Assembly: GCF_030445035.2 (NCBI RefSeq)
Contig: NC_080677.1
Span: forward strand, 26,299,513-26,363,512
DNA from: Dasypus novemcinctus
Taxonomy: Eukaryota > Chordata > Mammalia > Cingulata > Dasypodidae
DNA: 64,000 nt
Direction of reading: 5' to 3'
Of the stretch, positions 1 to 12,319 are shown one piece after another. Positions within the stretch are counted from its first letter, which is position 1. Every line of letters starts with the position of its first letter. Both the position numbers and the translations under genes were made by a program. Under the pieces are notes generated by a model that had not been told where the DNA came from, searched no databases, and saw only the letters and a program-made list of their open reading frames with translations.

Positions 1-240
1 TTATCACTTCAATCATTATTAAAGCATTTTCATTATTTCAGTAATAATCATAAATGAAAAAGACAAGAAAATTCTTAACTTCACAATCTCTGTTTCCCCT
101 GTGTACACAGCTGCTATTTCTGGCTATTCTTGCACAATTTTATTTGTTTGTTACACAGTTTTATTGAGATAATTTAACATGCCATATGATCTATCCAAAG
201 TGTATAATCAATGGCATTTTTTTGGCAGTTAAGAAGTCCT
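1..240 (-). repeat. L1 3' region, antisense fragment
   Basis: The text resembles the antisense 3' part of L1: a tattgag-type stretch followed by 'atgatctatccaaagtg' and 'aatcaatggc'. Very similar text recurs near 32,230, 44,225-44,350 and 63,125-63,480, which supports a shared L1 3' end family. The left edge is cut by the window. Confidence 0.6.
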
Positions 241-829
241 TTATTGTAAAATTGTAAAATAAGTAGAAAAAAGGATTGAAAAAAATGACAAATTTTAAAA
301 GAAAGTGCAAGGCCAGGATAGATTTAATATAATCAATTATTTAAAAAATAGCATAGCAACGAACCTTTATAAATATAAATAACAATTCATATACAATAGA
401 AAATATAACATAATTCTGATTTTTATATTACAGCTCTATTAGACATAATCTCTAAGAATTAAATAAGTTTATTGGTTTAGTTATTTCATTTCCATTTAGA
501 TCAAAATTCTTTCTAGATAATCAAATTCCTATTTGGGAATTCTCATCATATTGGAATGAATTACAGCACGTAACAATTTGCCAACTCATTATTTTATGAG
601 GCAGAAAACCTGAGAATCTTGTTCAATGATAGTCATACTGAATCATTATTGATCCAGATAGATTATTTTAATTAAAGAGTATAAATAAGAAAGGGTTAAA
701 GAAAAATGACATATCCAAAAATATTTCTCTACTCCAGTCATCCTCAATTAAAAGCAAGTGTTTATATTGTAGGAAAAAATTACAGACTATTGGTCACAGG
801 AACAATTTGCTAGTTGCACTGAGTAATTA
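241..829. other. AT-rich stretch with no recognised gene
   Basis: No coding frame or clear repeat boundary is visible. It lies between two antisense L1 pieces and may be further decayed L1 or the target sequence of an L1 insertion. Confidence 0.4.
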
Positions 830-2836
830 TTGTTCATGTACTGTAATGTTATTTTACATGTATCTGGTCTATTCTGTCTCTCTTTTGGTTACTATTTTGC
901 ATGGAACACCTTTTTGCAACCTTTCACTTTTAACCTGGTTCTGTCCTTACATCTGAGGTGGGTCTCTTGTAAATGGCTCATATTTTTTAATCTATTCTAT
1001 CACTTTATGTTTTTGATTGAAGAGTTCAATCCATTAACATTCAGTGTTATTACTGTAAAGATATTACTTACTTCATCCATTTTGTCCTTCAGCTCTGTTG
1101 TCATATTGTTCTATTGTCTGTGTTATGCTTTAGTTTATCTTTCCTAATAATCTTCATTTCTAAACTCTTCACCAAATCTCTCACCCTTGTTTTTTTCCTT
1201 TCAGGCTGCAGCACCCCCTTTAGTATCTCTTGCAAATCTGGTCTTTTGGTAACATATTCTATCAGTTTTATTTTGTCTGTAAAGACTATGAGTTCACCCT
1301 CATTTTTAAAGGACAATTTTCCCAGATACAGAATTCTTGACTGGCAGTTTTTCTCTTTCAGCACCTTAAATACATTACACCACTTTCTTCTCACCTCCAT
1401 AGTTTCTGATGAGAGGTCAGCATTTAATCTTACCAAGTTTCCCTTGTATGTGACGCTTTGCTTTTCTCCTGCTTTCAGAATCTTCTCTTTATATCTGATA
1501 TTTGCCATTCTGAATGGTAGGTGACTCAGGGTAGGTCTATTCAGATTTAATCTGTTTGGAGTGCATTATCCTTCTCAGATATTGATATTTATGCCCTTCA
1601 TAAGGGTTGAGAAGTTTTCAGTCATTATTTCTTCACATATTCTTTCTGCCCCTTTTCATTCTCTTTTCCTTCTGGGACACCAATAATGTAAATGTTTGTG
1701 CATTTCACATTGTCATTCAGTTCCCTGAAACTCTATTCCACTTTTCCCATTCTCTACTTTTTCTGTTCTATTCTCTTTTCCAGTTCAGATGTTCTGCCTT
1801 TGGAATCACTAATTCTGTCATCAAGCAATTCAAATCTGCTCTTATGTGCCTCTAATATATTTTTAATCTTATCCATCATGTCTTTCATTCCTATAAGTTT
1901 TGTTACTTTCCTTTGCATGTTTTCAAATTGTTCTTTATGCTCACCCAGTGTCTTCTTAATATCCTTTATTTACTTAGTCATACTTTCTTTAAATTCTTTG
2001 AAGTGATTTAGGACAGTTGTGTCTTTATCACTGATTAATTGTATTAAATCCTGTATCTCTTCAGGGTATTTGGTTTGTTCTTTTGGCTGGGCCATCTTTT
2101 CCTGTTTCCTAGTATGGCTTGTAATTTTTTGCTGATGTGTAGGCAACTGAATATGTTGATTAATTTACTCTGATGACTAATTTCTCCCTCTTCCCTATTG
2201 TTTCATACACACACTCACACATGCACAGGTCTTCTTTGATATTTGGTCCAACTTATTGTCAGTCTTTAAAATTGCCCAGCTTAAGTTTTCAAAATCAGGC
2301 CAGGAAATCACTAGTGGGTGCAGATTTTCTTGCAGGGGTTGGATACAGAGAGTGGAAAGCTTTTGTCCATGCAATTACCCAGACCAGCCAGCAGACAGTG
2401 CTATTCAGTGCACCTTCAGTCTCGGCTTTCCTGTGTTCCTGTGTCGAATCTCCAGATCAGAGATTCAAAGTGGGCTCTGCTAGCCTAATTCACTGAAGAA
2501 AAGCACCCCAATTTTCCCTCCCTTTTTCCTTGAAACAGCTGACAGGGAAGGTGTCTGCTCCCCTTCTCAGACAGCTAGTGACCCAGATGTTTTATCCCAG
2601 CTTAATATCTTGGGGGTAGGGGAAGTGAGTCCTTCCTGGCCACTGTGAGAGCTTGGTAATTCATGTTTGTCCTTTTGCCTTCTTCCTTTCTCTGTCCCTT
2701 ACCCTCCTGGGAGTTGTATAGCACTGTCCTAGTCTGCTGACCCCCAAAGCAGGTCCCTCGGACAGCTTTTAGCTCTTTCTCCATTGTTTTTGAGACAGCA
2801 TTCAGCTCTGCCTGTTAGTCCATCACCATCTTCCCA
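830..2836 (-). repeat. L1, antisense: ORF2 start, ORF1 and 5' UTR
   Basis: Read on the minus strand this is the 5' half of an L1. The frame at 1,101-1,508 (135 aa) matches the conserved C-terminal half of L1 ORF1p, with a basic RNA-binding segment and the 'ILKGVLQPE' type end; 1,510-2,100 holds the rest of a decayed ORF1. Upstream on the minus strand, 2,100-2,836 is 5' UTR, ending near a 'ccatcttccca' sequence (minus strand tgggaagatgg) typical of an L1 5' end. The 830-1,100 part corresponds to the start of ORF2 (endonuclease). Stops and indels mean it is not active. Confidence 0.7.
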
Positions 2837-2899
2837 CAATCCTCCCTAAACTAGTTTTTTATGTCACTGAAGAAAACTCAGAGAATTTAGAAGTAGAAA

Positions 2900-4825
2900 A
2901 TGTATGATTTTCGAAGCCTCCTCATAGGATTCCCCTACCTGGTACTTTGTTATCTACTAATGGAAATGTTGCTTATATACTGTTAGACCAGCACAATCTA
3001 CACTTTATTGTTTCCCATAAACAACTTTTTGCCCATAGGACTCTAGCCAATGCCTTTCTACAGTGGACTTCAACAATAACCCATGCACACAATCAAACCC
3101 AATGTTGGGTTTGCACAGACTTACCATGCTCAGGTGCTACTGGCCTTTCTTGGACCATAACTTCTGCAATTTGGACAGTGTGGAACACCTTACTGGCATG
3201 GCAGAACACAACCCATTGACAAGTTTGGAACAAGACCATCTTTTAAGACTGAAATCCAGCTGCCATCTTTCAATGAGACTTGTAATTATATTTTTTCTTT
3301 TTAATTGGACAGATGAATAAGCCTAAACCTTTATTAGGATATACTGTATATGATGGCTAAGGATGGTTAATTGCTGAGGCTGTCGCTCTAGATTGCCCTG
3401 CCCATGTCTGCATGGAATCTGTGATGTGGGGTGGTTAGCCTTTTCATTGCATAATTCTGCTATGAAACTAGAAAATAATAGCTTTCCATTGGCAGACCTC
3501 TTACCACTTATTTGCTTGAGCCTACCTGTCCTGTAAAGGTAACTGTGAATTTGCAGGCAAAACAAGTGGCTGTATTTGCCCTATAACTGGATCAGACAAT
3601 ACATGTGTGGACAGCTGCATGTCCCTGCCACCTGTATATGATATATTACACCATACTCCTAGTAACTGGAAAATGACTAAGACTAGATATAGAGTAAAGC
3701 ACACCCCCTGGTGGTTCTACCCATTGGCCATTTTTGTGCCAGGTGGTGCTATGATTGTCACTGAAAAACACATAACTGCTTCAGCCAACACACTGCTCAG
3801 GCCCTTAATGATTCCAAAGTAGCAATTTCCTTACTAAATGAAGAAACTACCCAACTACAAAATAGGGTGGCTTTAGCTATTCTTACTGTGGCACAAGGTG
3901 GGACCTGTGCCCTCAATAAGGTTCAATGTTGTATATATATTCCTGATCATTCCCATATTTCACAAGCTCTAAATCACATGCAAAAGCACTGTAGCAGTTT
4001 GATATGGTTTATGAATTCCAAAAATAGATGTAGAATTATGTTTGTAAACTGGTCTGTACCCAGGCATGATTAAATTATGATTGGGGCTTTGGCTGGGCCA
4101 CGTCAGTAGGACAGGGTACTCACAGGTAAAACTATAAGGTAGAGCAGAGGAATTAGTTGGAGTTTTGATGTTGGAGTTTTGAACTGGACAGTAAGCACAC
4201 AGAGAAGCAAAGTAGCTGACCTCAGAGAGAACCAAGCCCTGGGGAGAAAGACAGAGCCAGTCACTTGATGGTCTACTGCTGGCCTGGGTGGAGAGCGGCA
4301 AAGCTTAGAGAGCCTCATAGTCTACAGCTAACCTTGTGAAGAAAACAGAGGAGCTAAGCCTGGAGAGAAACAGAGCCGAGGGAAAAGAGGAACCCAAGAA
4401 GCCTGAACTCTTGACAGACATTGGCAACCTTCATGCCCCAACACGTGGCAATAGACTTTGATGAGGGAAGTAACTTATGCTTTATGGCCTGGTAAATGTA
4501 AGCTTCTACCTCAAACAAACACCCTTTATAATACCCTTTATAAAACCCTTTATAATAGCCAATAGATTTCTGGTATTTTGGATCAGCACTCCTTTAGCTG
4601 ACTAATATAAGCACATATAGTACATTGATAAATTAGCTATTGAGCACCTATCTGATTGGTTTAATTCCCTTTCTTGGCCCTGGAAACATGTTTCTACAGG
4701 TCTACTAACTTTTGGTGGAGTACTCCTAATTTTCTGTTTCCTTTTATACTTTTGCTGTGTAACGTGGATGTAATGCTTGTCTTATAGTCAATGTAGACTG
4801 CTGCGTGGGGGTAGATTTTGGGGAT
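2900..4825 (+). pseudogene. Class I (gamma-type) ERV env remnant, interrupted by an LTR
   Basis: Decayed plus-strand retroviral envelope. Surface-subunit signature: a CWVC motif at 3,103-3,114 inside an open stretch rich in N-linked sites. Transmembrane-subunit signature: LQNR-type text followed by a CX6CC motif (cysteines at 3,906-3,932), the covalent SU-TM linkage motif of gamma-type Env, next to the region equivalent to the immunosuppressive segment. After the LTR insertion at 3,990-4,609 the frame resumes with a WFNSLSWPW-like juxtamembrane segment and a long hydrophobic membrane span (about 4,650-4,775). Many stops and frameshifts lie between, so no protein can be made. It ends at a polypurine-like tract just before the LTR at 4,826. 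Function is inferred from motifs only. Confidence 0.7.
3990..4609 (+). mobile_element. MaLR-like solo LTR inserted in the env remnant
   Basis: Starts TGTAGCAGTTTGATATGG and ends ...GGCTGACTAATATA-like text, with AATA-rich polyadenylation text near the 3' end. It is flanked by a perfect 5-bp duplication AGCAC (3,985-3,989 and 4,610-4,614). A 5-bp TSD and the tgatatggtt...gactaataca ends fit ERVL-MaLR LTRs. Related copies in this window are at 17,945, 21,342, 32,728 and 33,644. Confidence 0.75.
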
Positions 4826-5290
4826 TGTAGGGACCCTGGGCTCCCCCTAAGCCCTCAGGACATAGCTGCCTGCATGACTTAGACATAAATTAAAGGTTAA
4901 CAACCATCCTCAGAGGGGAAAGGATGTATAGATAGTATCGTAAACCATAATTTCCTCAGAGAGGTAAAACTTCATTCTTGCCTACATAGTAATAACATAA
5001 CCAAAACCCACATGTGCATGTCAGGGGACTCTAGCAGAAATAACATGACCCAACCTCATACATGCACCTCAGAGGACCCCAGGAGAAACTCTATTCTCAT
5101 ACTCTATGGAATGTGTTTGTTAGGAAACCCTTTCATCACCCATCATTTTCCTGCCTCTTTGCAGAGTGCTACCTTCATTCTCCAGACTGCTGCCACCAGA
5201 GACTCTCTCCTGTCTGTAAGTCCAAATAAAGCTTATGTCTGGCTCAGTGCCAGGTATATACGTTCATCTTGCAGCCACCCCAACCCATAC
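4826..5290 (+). mobile_element. 3' LTR of the class I ERV
   Basis: Begins TGTAGGGACCCTGGGC directly after a G-rich polypurine tract (about 4,806-4,824), as expected for a U3 start. AATAAA at 5,225-5,230. The 3' end is approximate because the CA terminus cannot be fixed without a second copy. Confidence 0.6.
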
Positions 5291-5475
5291 CTTTTAGGAG
5301 TTGGGTTGAAACACTCAGGGACCTTCATCAGAGACCCTGCTTTGCAGCCTACCTTGTAGAATTTGGACTTGTGCATCCCCACAGTCACATGAGAGAGTTC
5401 TATAAAATTTCATACTACTTAAAGATATCTCTTATCAGTTCTCTTTCCCTAGAGAACCCTGACTAATACAGGAGG
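5291..5475. repeat. LTR-like fragment ending in ...gactaatacag
   Basis: The end 'agagaaccctgactaatacag' resembles a MaLR/ERVL LTR terminus. The remainder is too decayed to assign. Confidence 0.3.
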
Positions 5476-5889
5476 TACCCCTCATTTTTTACTAATAGTC
5501 CAAACTTATGCCTAATTTTTATCTAGCATCTAGAGGTTGGGATCTGAGCCCATTGGGGCTAGTCTACCTTTTAGTGCTTCTCTTCCATCCACTGGCACCA
5601 CAGTCTGCCTATTTCTATGGGCCCAACACCTTCCTTTCAGCTACAGAACACCAGTTATAGTTCAAAGTTCCTGAAGTCCTTCCGTAATATATCCAACTCC
5701 TAACGCTCAAGTATCAAGAAAAAAATCCAGTCCTGGTAAATCTTCCCATGGGAATGTAAAAGTATATTTCAATAATTCAGATTGTTGGAATGTCTGGTAA
5801 GGAGTGGGGCTAGCATAGTGAAGTGCCTTTGTAGGTCCCATAAAAGCAAGGGAGTCATCTGGACTCATGTCCTCAAAAGAATCACACAG
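5476..5889. other. Unassigned intergenic DNA
   Basis: No convincing frame or repeat. About 5,560-5,660 can be read as a hydrophobic stretch, which might be more ERV sequence, but I cannot support that. Confidence 0.3.
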
Positions 5890-5890
5890 T

Positions 5891-6002
5891 GGGGAGCAGG
5901 TTTAGCTCAGTGGTTGAGAACCTGCTTTATGTTTATGAAGTCACAGGTTCAATCCCCAGGGCCTCCTAAGAACATCAACAACAACAACAACAACAACAAA
6001 AA
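5891..6002 (+). repeat. Short tRNA-head SINE (DAS-I/II type)
   Basis: ggggagcaggtttagctcagtgg is a tRNA-like head with an A box; 'ggttcaatcccc' is the B box. The copy ends in (aac)n and poly-A with no DAS-III body. Confidence 0.7.
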
Positions 6003-7458
6003 CTCACTGTGAGCTTCCTACTCAGTCCTTCTCTTAACTCTGCCAATGCATTCCTTATCTTAGCCTTTCCACTTCACATGTGTTACTCTAGGCTTGGAAT
6101 GCTGGCAGAAACCTGAGACCTTCATTCCATAAATACTTGATGTTTACTATGTGTGAGGTTCTGTACTAACTACCCCATGGGAATGTCACAGGAGGTACAA
6201 TGGTAATCTATTGCCCCAAGGAATATATAGTCTGGCTGAAGAGAGTGAGAAGTACAGCTATAATTCTCATGTGTCATGTGGTAAAATGGGCTATGAAAGA
6301 GATAACACAGGTGCTATGAGGACAAAACAGAGACACCTAATTCAGCCTCAGGAAGGAATGAGGGTAGCAGGCTTCCTGGAGAATATATACCATATCCTGA
6401 AACAGGGAATAGGTAGGCAAAAAGTCAGAATAGACCTAGAAAATTTCCCTTAGACCTAGAAAACGATCGTCTTGGTCCTAGGTGATAGAGTGTAAAGAAA
6501 TTGTTGGCTAAAACTTCCTTATCTGTTTCTAGCAGTGTACAATGGTTGAAGACAAAGAATATGTAAGGTACTATACACACTCCTGAACATATCCATCGGT
6601 GCTGACATCAGGGATATAGCTATTTTGGATGGGGAGGGAAAATGCTTTTAAAAAATCACAGAAATGCAATTCCATTTACTGTATTACAACAATTTAATAG
6701 ACTTTATGCATCATTTCATCAACTTGGAAATACACAAGAGATTCATTAGGACCCATGGAGAAAGAGATCACATGTTCTTTCCCATCACAACATTGCAATG
6801 TTCCACTCCTATTTGTGGAAAGAGTGGCAGTAACTCCGTTGTTTCCTATGAAATAATGGAACAAAAACATTTCCTTAAGTCTCCTGTATAACCAAACCCT
6901 CAAGATTAATAATCTATGCCGACAATCATCAATATACCCTAAATTTGTATCTTTATTGTAAGGCCAAAGGTCTTCTCTTCTCCTCTTGCCTGAAATTATT
7001 ACTTTCCTTTATTACTTCTGCAGGGCAGGAAGAATGTTTGTGTACTAAGGAGATTACTGACAAAGCTTGACCCCTGATGCCCGAGTACTAGGGGTTGGGG
7101 AGGGGCAGGGATCCTCAATGCCAAGCATCAGTGTGAAAGGAGGTCTTTTGTGCTACTACTGTTCAAAACAGCAATGCCAAGCTTCTGGTACCTACCTCTA
7201 AATTAGATGTTTTTACAAATGAAGTCACTGGGATAATACGCAAAATCCCATTTAACCCACAATATAGTATCATAAGCAGAATCAGGAATTAAATGTCAAA
7301 AAACTGTATAAACACAGTATTCCAGTATTAAAAAGATCTGGCTTTTAATCTAATCAATTACTAACCTAAGGCCTGTAATCCCCCAAACATGCCAGGTTTG
7401 GAAGGCAGAACATATAGAGTGGGAACCCCAAACCCATGAAGTCCTAAAAGTAAATCAT
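6003..7458. other. Intergenic DNA, no gene seen
   Basis: Only short open frames without recognisable domains. No clear young repeat is visible. Confidence 0.4.
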
Positions 7459-7865
7459 GGGGAAGTGGACTTGGCCCAGTGGATGGGGCGTCCGTCTACC
7501 ACATGGGAGGTCCGCGGTTCAAACCCCAGGCCTCCTTGACCCGTGTGGAGCTGGCCCACACGCAGTGCTGATGCGCGCACGCAGGGATATCCCCCGAGTA
7601 GGGGAGCCCTACGTGCAAGGAATGAGCCCTATAAGGAGAGCCGCCCAGTGCAAAAGAAAAGTCTAGCCTGCCCAAGAATGGCGCTGCACACACAGAGAGC
7701 TGATTCAACAAGATGATGCAACAACAACAAAAAGAAACACAGATTCCTGTGCCGCTGATAAGTATAGAAGTAGACAAAGAATACAGTGAATGGACACAGA
7801 GAGCAGACAACTGGGGGAGGGGGGAAGGGGAGAGAAATAAATAAAAATAAATCTTAAAAAAAAAA
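7459..7865 (+). mobile_element. DAS-III-type SINE, full length
   Basis: tRNA-derived head (A box tggcccagtgg, B box ggttcaaaccc), the ccttgacccgtgtggagctgg body and a poly-A tail. Flanked by near-identical duplications aaagtaaatcat / aaagtaatcat. All SINE-internal open frames here are by-products of the repeat. Confidence 0.9.
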
Positions 7866-8470
7866 GTAATCATAAGATAAAATGACGTAGGACACCAACC
7901 TCCTCATATCCTTGAATCTCTGTTTGTTAACCTGTCACACACTTGCCTTTTGATCTCTCAAAGTTACCTGAAGGAAGAAAGGATCCAGACACTCAAAAGT
8001 GGTTTAAAACGAAAAGCAAAAACAAAAACAGACCTATCAATTTTGAGCTGACGTCCTATCTTCTTCAGGCACCCATTTAACCTCATGCTACTCTCTCCAT
8101 TTCCCCACCACCTTCTCATTCTTTCCAATCCAAACCACATCCTGAACATCCACAAAGTCACTGCCTCCATATGGACTGCAGCAACCCCAACAAAGACTGT
8201 CTGTCTCTCCCTTCTGAATACCTGAACCCAACACTCATTGTACGAAATCATCTCTCTGATTCATCGCCCTTTGGGATCTTTGTCTCAATCTACATTACAA
8301 CATCTACACAGCGTTCCATCTAATAAAAGATTCTACTTCTATGGCTCAAGTAAGAACATACTTTCAAAACTGAGAAATATGGTATTAACTGAAGGCTGCA
8401 CTGTCATATAGGCTACAGTGAGGGACTGCAAAAAACAACCAAATAGGATATCTGAACACATTCATCACTT
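7866..8470. other. Unassigned single-copy-looking DNA
   Basis: The minus-strand frame at 7,964-8,251 has no recognised domain. Nothing else supported. Confidence 0.3.
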
Positions 8471-8474
8471 ACTT

Positions 8475-10760
8475 TCAAGTGACTTGGGAGAGGCTCGCTT
8501 GGTCTCCTTTCCTTCCTGCTTGACCATGGTACATTTCTTCTGGAGCCTGCCAAATGAGATTCCAGAACTCTCCTGTCCTTTCATCTTGTAAACCACAGGA
8601 AACTCTCATATGCACCAAGCTTCTATTTGTGCTTATTTTTCCTGTGTCAGATTTTGAGCAGAGGAGGGAGGGAGCTCTTGGAGGATTCCAGATTATCCTC
8701 CTACCAACCTCTAGATAAAACCTGCCTTGAGAAGGCTGTGAGTCCTGTGGACAACCTTCCTGAAAGAGGCATTCCACCTCATATAGCTCGTCATCTTCAG
8801 CTTCCTTTTCCATCTCCCATTTTTCGAATCCTTGGAGAGCAAGATGTTCAAGGCACCATTTTTCCTTAACACACAGGTTGTCTTTTAATTTGAGGAGGTA
8901 ATAAGTCCTTCCAGCTTCCTTCCTTTCACCTCCCTTTTAATCTTTGCACAATTGTTGAAGTTCCAATCTGTCTCCTCAATTTCTTCCTCATCTTTACAGT
9001 ATTTTCTATTCTTAGTTAAGAATGTAATGGGGATGTAAAATGGCTTACACTCTACCACCTCGTCCTTTCTCACATTTTCAGTTGACTTACACTTTTCTGA
9101 CTGGAGTTACATTGGCTTCCACTCTTCCTCATTGCTCAAATATTCAGTAGTCGTATATCCTCACGAACTCAGGATATTTTGGCTTTTGATAGAGTGAGCC
9201 ATGTCTCTGGCTTTTAATTTATCTGAAGGAAACAGGGCTCTGCGAATACCACCGAAACCTTCCTTTTCACCAAAGTTCATCATGATGCCAGAGTGGGACT
9301 TCCAAGTCTTTCTTGAAGCCTTTTTATACCAAGCAAGATATTCCTCAGGTGGCACCACCTGTACAAGTTTTTCTTGAGCACATTCGTATTACAGGAGACC
9401 CCTTTATCAGCAAAACAGTCAAAACTATCCAGCCAGGTAGGCGAAGGAAGGAATTTCCAAGAGGAGCCATGGCTCCCAATATTGGTGTCTAGCTTTCATT
9501 CCCCATTACCGACAGGGCGTTGGACTGCAGCCTCAGGTCTTAAACAATTTCCTTGTGGAGATCAAGTCACTCCTCACTCACATCTTCAGCTGGTTAGCAC
9601 CATTCTATTTGGATGTCAAGTCACTTCTCCTCCTCCTCCTCCTCTTTCTCCTCTACACTCAATTCTTCAGCTGACTTGCATACTTCTCACTTAAGTTCAA
9701 GTGAGTTCCAATCTTTCCCCTCCTTCTCCTCCTCCTCTTCCTCACTCACATATTCAGTCGGCATGAGGAGGTATTAATATATCGGGTTCCACTCCTTGTC
9801 AATCACATCTTCAGCAGTCTTACACCCTCCTGAACTCGGTATTCTGGCTTTTAATCGACTGGGCCTTGTCTCTGGCTTTTAATTTATCGGAAGGTAACAG
9901 AAATCTGGGAACAGCCCCATATAATCCTTCTTTTCACCCAAGTTTGTCACCATGCCAGAGCATGATTTCCAAGACTTTCTTGAAGCCTTTCTATACCAAG
10001 TAAGATATTTCTCAGGTGCATCATCCTGTACAAGTTTTTCTCAAACATGTTCATATTACAGGAGACCCCTCTATTGATAAAATGGTCAAAACTGGCCAGC
10101 CAGGTAGGTGAAGGAAGGAATTCCTGAGGGGAACCATGGCTCCCAATACTGGTGTTTAGTTTTCTTTCTCCATCACTGAGGGGTGCTGAGCCTGGGGCTG
10201 CAGGCTCAAGTCAAGAGCAGCTTCCTTGCAGAGGTCCAGTGGCTCCCACTCCTCGTCACTCCACTCCTCAAGCACATCTTCAGCTGACTTGCACCCTCCT
10301 GACCTCAGGGGATTTCGACCTCTAATGCCTTATCTCCTGGTTTTACTTTATCTGAAGGTGACTGGATTCTGGGAGCAACCCCATAACCCTTCATTTCTTT
10401 ACCCAACCTAATTTTGCCAGAGTCCGGCTTTGAGGTCTGTGTGTTTCCTGCCACTACAGGGCATTGCTCTGACAGCATGGCAGTTCCCTGCTCATTGCCA
10501 CATATAATGCCTTCCTCATAGAGGGCATCCTTGCTTTCACAGGAACGCCTTGGAAGCAGATTGTGCTGCTCCATATTCTCTGGCATGGTTCTGCCATAGG
10601 CCAGGTTTTACAAAGAGATCCCACCTCCCTGTCATGGCTGTCTGCTTCTAAGTAGATGTCTTGTTTTTTCCATTTGTTTTCAACCCAGTGAGGATCAGTT
10701 TGGGTGTCTATTTTTCTTTTTCCTTCCAAAGCCATCATGGTGTCCAAATTGTTCCATATG
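8475..10760 (-). pseudogene. Unidentified gene-like region with tandem coding repeats, minus strand
   Basis: I do not recognise the protein. On the minus strand the region reads as a series of acidic, Trp/Lys-containing coding-like stretches broken by frameshifts and stops. Units near 9,161-9,600 and 9,833-10,280 are clearly homologous (for example YLAWYKKASRKTWKS versus YLTWYRKASRKSWKS, then a SDKLKARD-like motif), with a third partial unit near 10,300-10,430, spaced about 670 bp. An AEDV..EEW-type acidic motif recurs between units. The minus-strand end near 8,478 has a donor-like GAAAGTAAGT. At the upstream end (10,747 on the minus strand) there is a frame beginning MDTMMALEGK. The 157-bp exon and CpG island at 12.1-12.6 kb lie upstream on the same strand and could belong to the same gene. 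Either an old pseudogene or exons with errors; function unknown. Confidence 0.45.
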
Positions 10761-12060
10761 AAAAAAAAAAAAACATAGTCAATGTAGATCTGAGGTTAAT
10801 TCTAGCAGGCCTTGGAGATGGTGGCACAGGAGAGCCAGGATACTCATTCAGTGCTACTGAGTGTAGAAAGTAAGGATTTTCATTTCTCAAACCTAGAGAG
10901 ACAATACACATAGTTCAGCTACTTTATGACTTCTCCAGACAGTGTCCATATTCAGCTAGTACAGACCAGAATGCCCATACCAGTTTTTAAATTATTGAAT
11001 TATCTACATGCCATTGGTAACTAGCCAAGATCCCACTACTTGTCCTTGGTGTATACTCCAGAATCCAGCAAATTAAGAGGCACACACAGACTTTCTCCCC
11101 TTCCATCCTGTCAGAGTAACCACTACAATGGTATAATATTCTCCACACACATATTTACTAGTGCACAATTTTTTGCAAAGTCTTTATGATTTTACTAAAG
11201 AGGATCCATCCAACTGAGGGAAATGAAACTAAAACAGGGCTATTAAGTATAAAAAGAATGGATGATTACATTTAAGTCATTGTTCATAAGGTAATTACTC
11301 CATCAGCAGAAGCAGATCTTATTAAATTCCAGCTGGGAAGAGGAAGTTTTATGTACTTCAGAAGCTGTTGGTGGCAGGTGTGACTGACAAATACCTAAAA
11401 CAAATATACTTCCTCTTCCCAGTCAGGACCAGTGACTAATCATATTCCTTATCCTCCCTTTTCTACTTAGAAAAATTACATGAATGAGACAACATGCTTT
11501 ATCTACACAAGCCATACAGAAGACTAAATTTCAGTCTTTGTTCCTGGATGAAGGAAGATCACTGATTATTTCCCTGGAGTTGCTCTTACATCTTCTTCCA
11601 TTGACATCTATCTGAAGTCCCTTCCCTTATAGCAAACCACTGTACTAAAAGAAATTGTAAATATGAAGTCCACCTTCTAAGCATTTTCTAAAATCGTGGT
11701 TGTCATTCCCCTAAATTCCATTTTTGACATCTACCTGGTAGCTTTTAGAATCACTAGGCCCTGTTGAAACAATTACAGGGGATAGGAGCGCTAAGTTAAT
11801 TAAGTAGCCTCTCCCAACCAGACCAGTCTCAGAACATTCTTTTCTACCCCAGGTAAATCACTGCCTCTCCCAGCATCAGTTTTCTCTCTTGTAATCAATA
11901 TCTCATGTGGGTGGTAGAAGAATCAAATGAAAGAATCCATTCCAAGTATTTAGCAGAGTAAGTAGCACACAGGCAGAATTCAAACTTTAGTAATTCACTT
12001 CAAAAACTGCCCATATCTCTTGTCACAAACCTTTCTTCAGAGATGGGTGAGAGCAGAAAG
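10761..12060. other. Intergenic or intronic DNA
   Basis: No coding or repeat feature I can support. If the 12.1-kb exon belongs with the 8.4-10.8 kb units, this is intron. Confidence 0.35.
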
Positions 12061-12154
12061 ATAATGGACAAAAGTATCAGAAAATGATCCAGCGTTTGCT
12101 GGCGGGGGGCGGGTTGTGATGGGGATGTCTCCAGTGAAATGTCAAAGTTCTTAC

Positions 12155-12311
12155 CTGCCCGGTGCATGTAGAATGGATGATGGCGGAAAGGTTTCTGATA
12201 CCACAGCTCCAGCTCCCGGGAAGGCTGATGGATCAAGGAGTGCCCATAAAAAAGGAGTCTGGCGTTGCTGCCGTCAGTGTGCGTTTTCTGATGTTGAGAA
12301 CGTTTTCTAGG
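12155..12311 (-). other. Candidate 157-bp exon, open reading frame
   Basis: Minus-strand segment bounded by an acceptor (pyrimidine-rich ...tttcttccag at 12,312 onward) and a donor (CAG|gtaagaac at 12,154). It is 157 bp and exactly one frame is open throughout (52 codons, beginning PRKRSQHQK and ending HPFYMHRA). It lies just downstream of a CpG island. A homologous 157-bp segment with the same splice-site positions occurs on the other strand at 30,988-31,144, so the boundaries are conserved between two copies, which supports a real exon. I do not recognise the protein; it could also be a 5' UTR exon. Confidence 0.55.
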
Positions 12312-12319
12312 CTGGAAGA

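Noticed and set aside
7459-7530. tRNA gene signal (A and B boxes)
   Set aside because: The heads of all DAS SINEs give tRNA-like signals, but they cannot fold to an intact tRNA and are attached to SINE bodies with target duplications.
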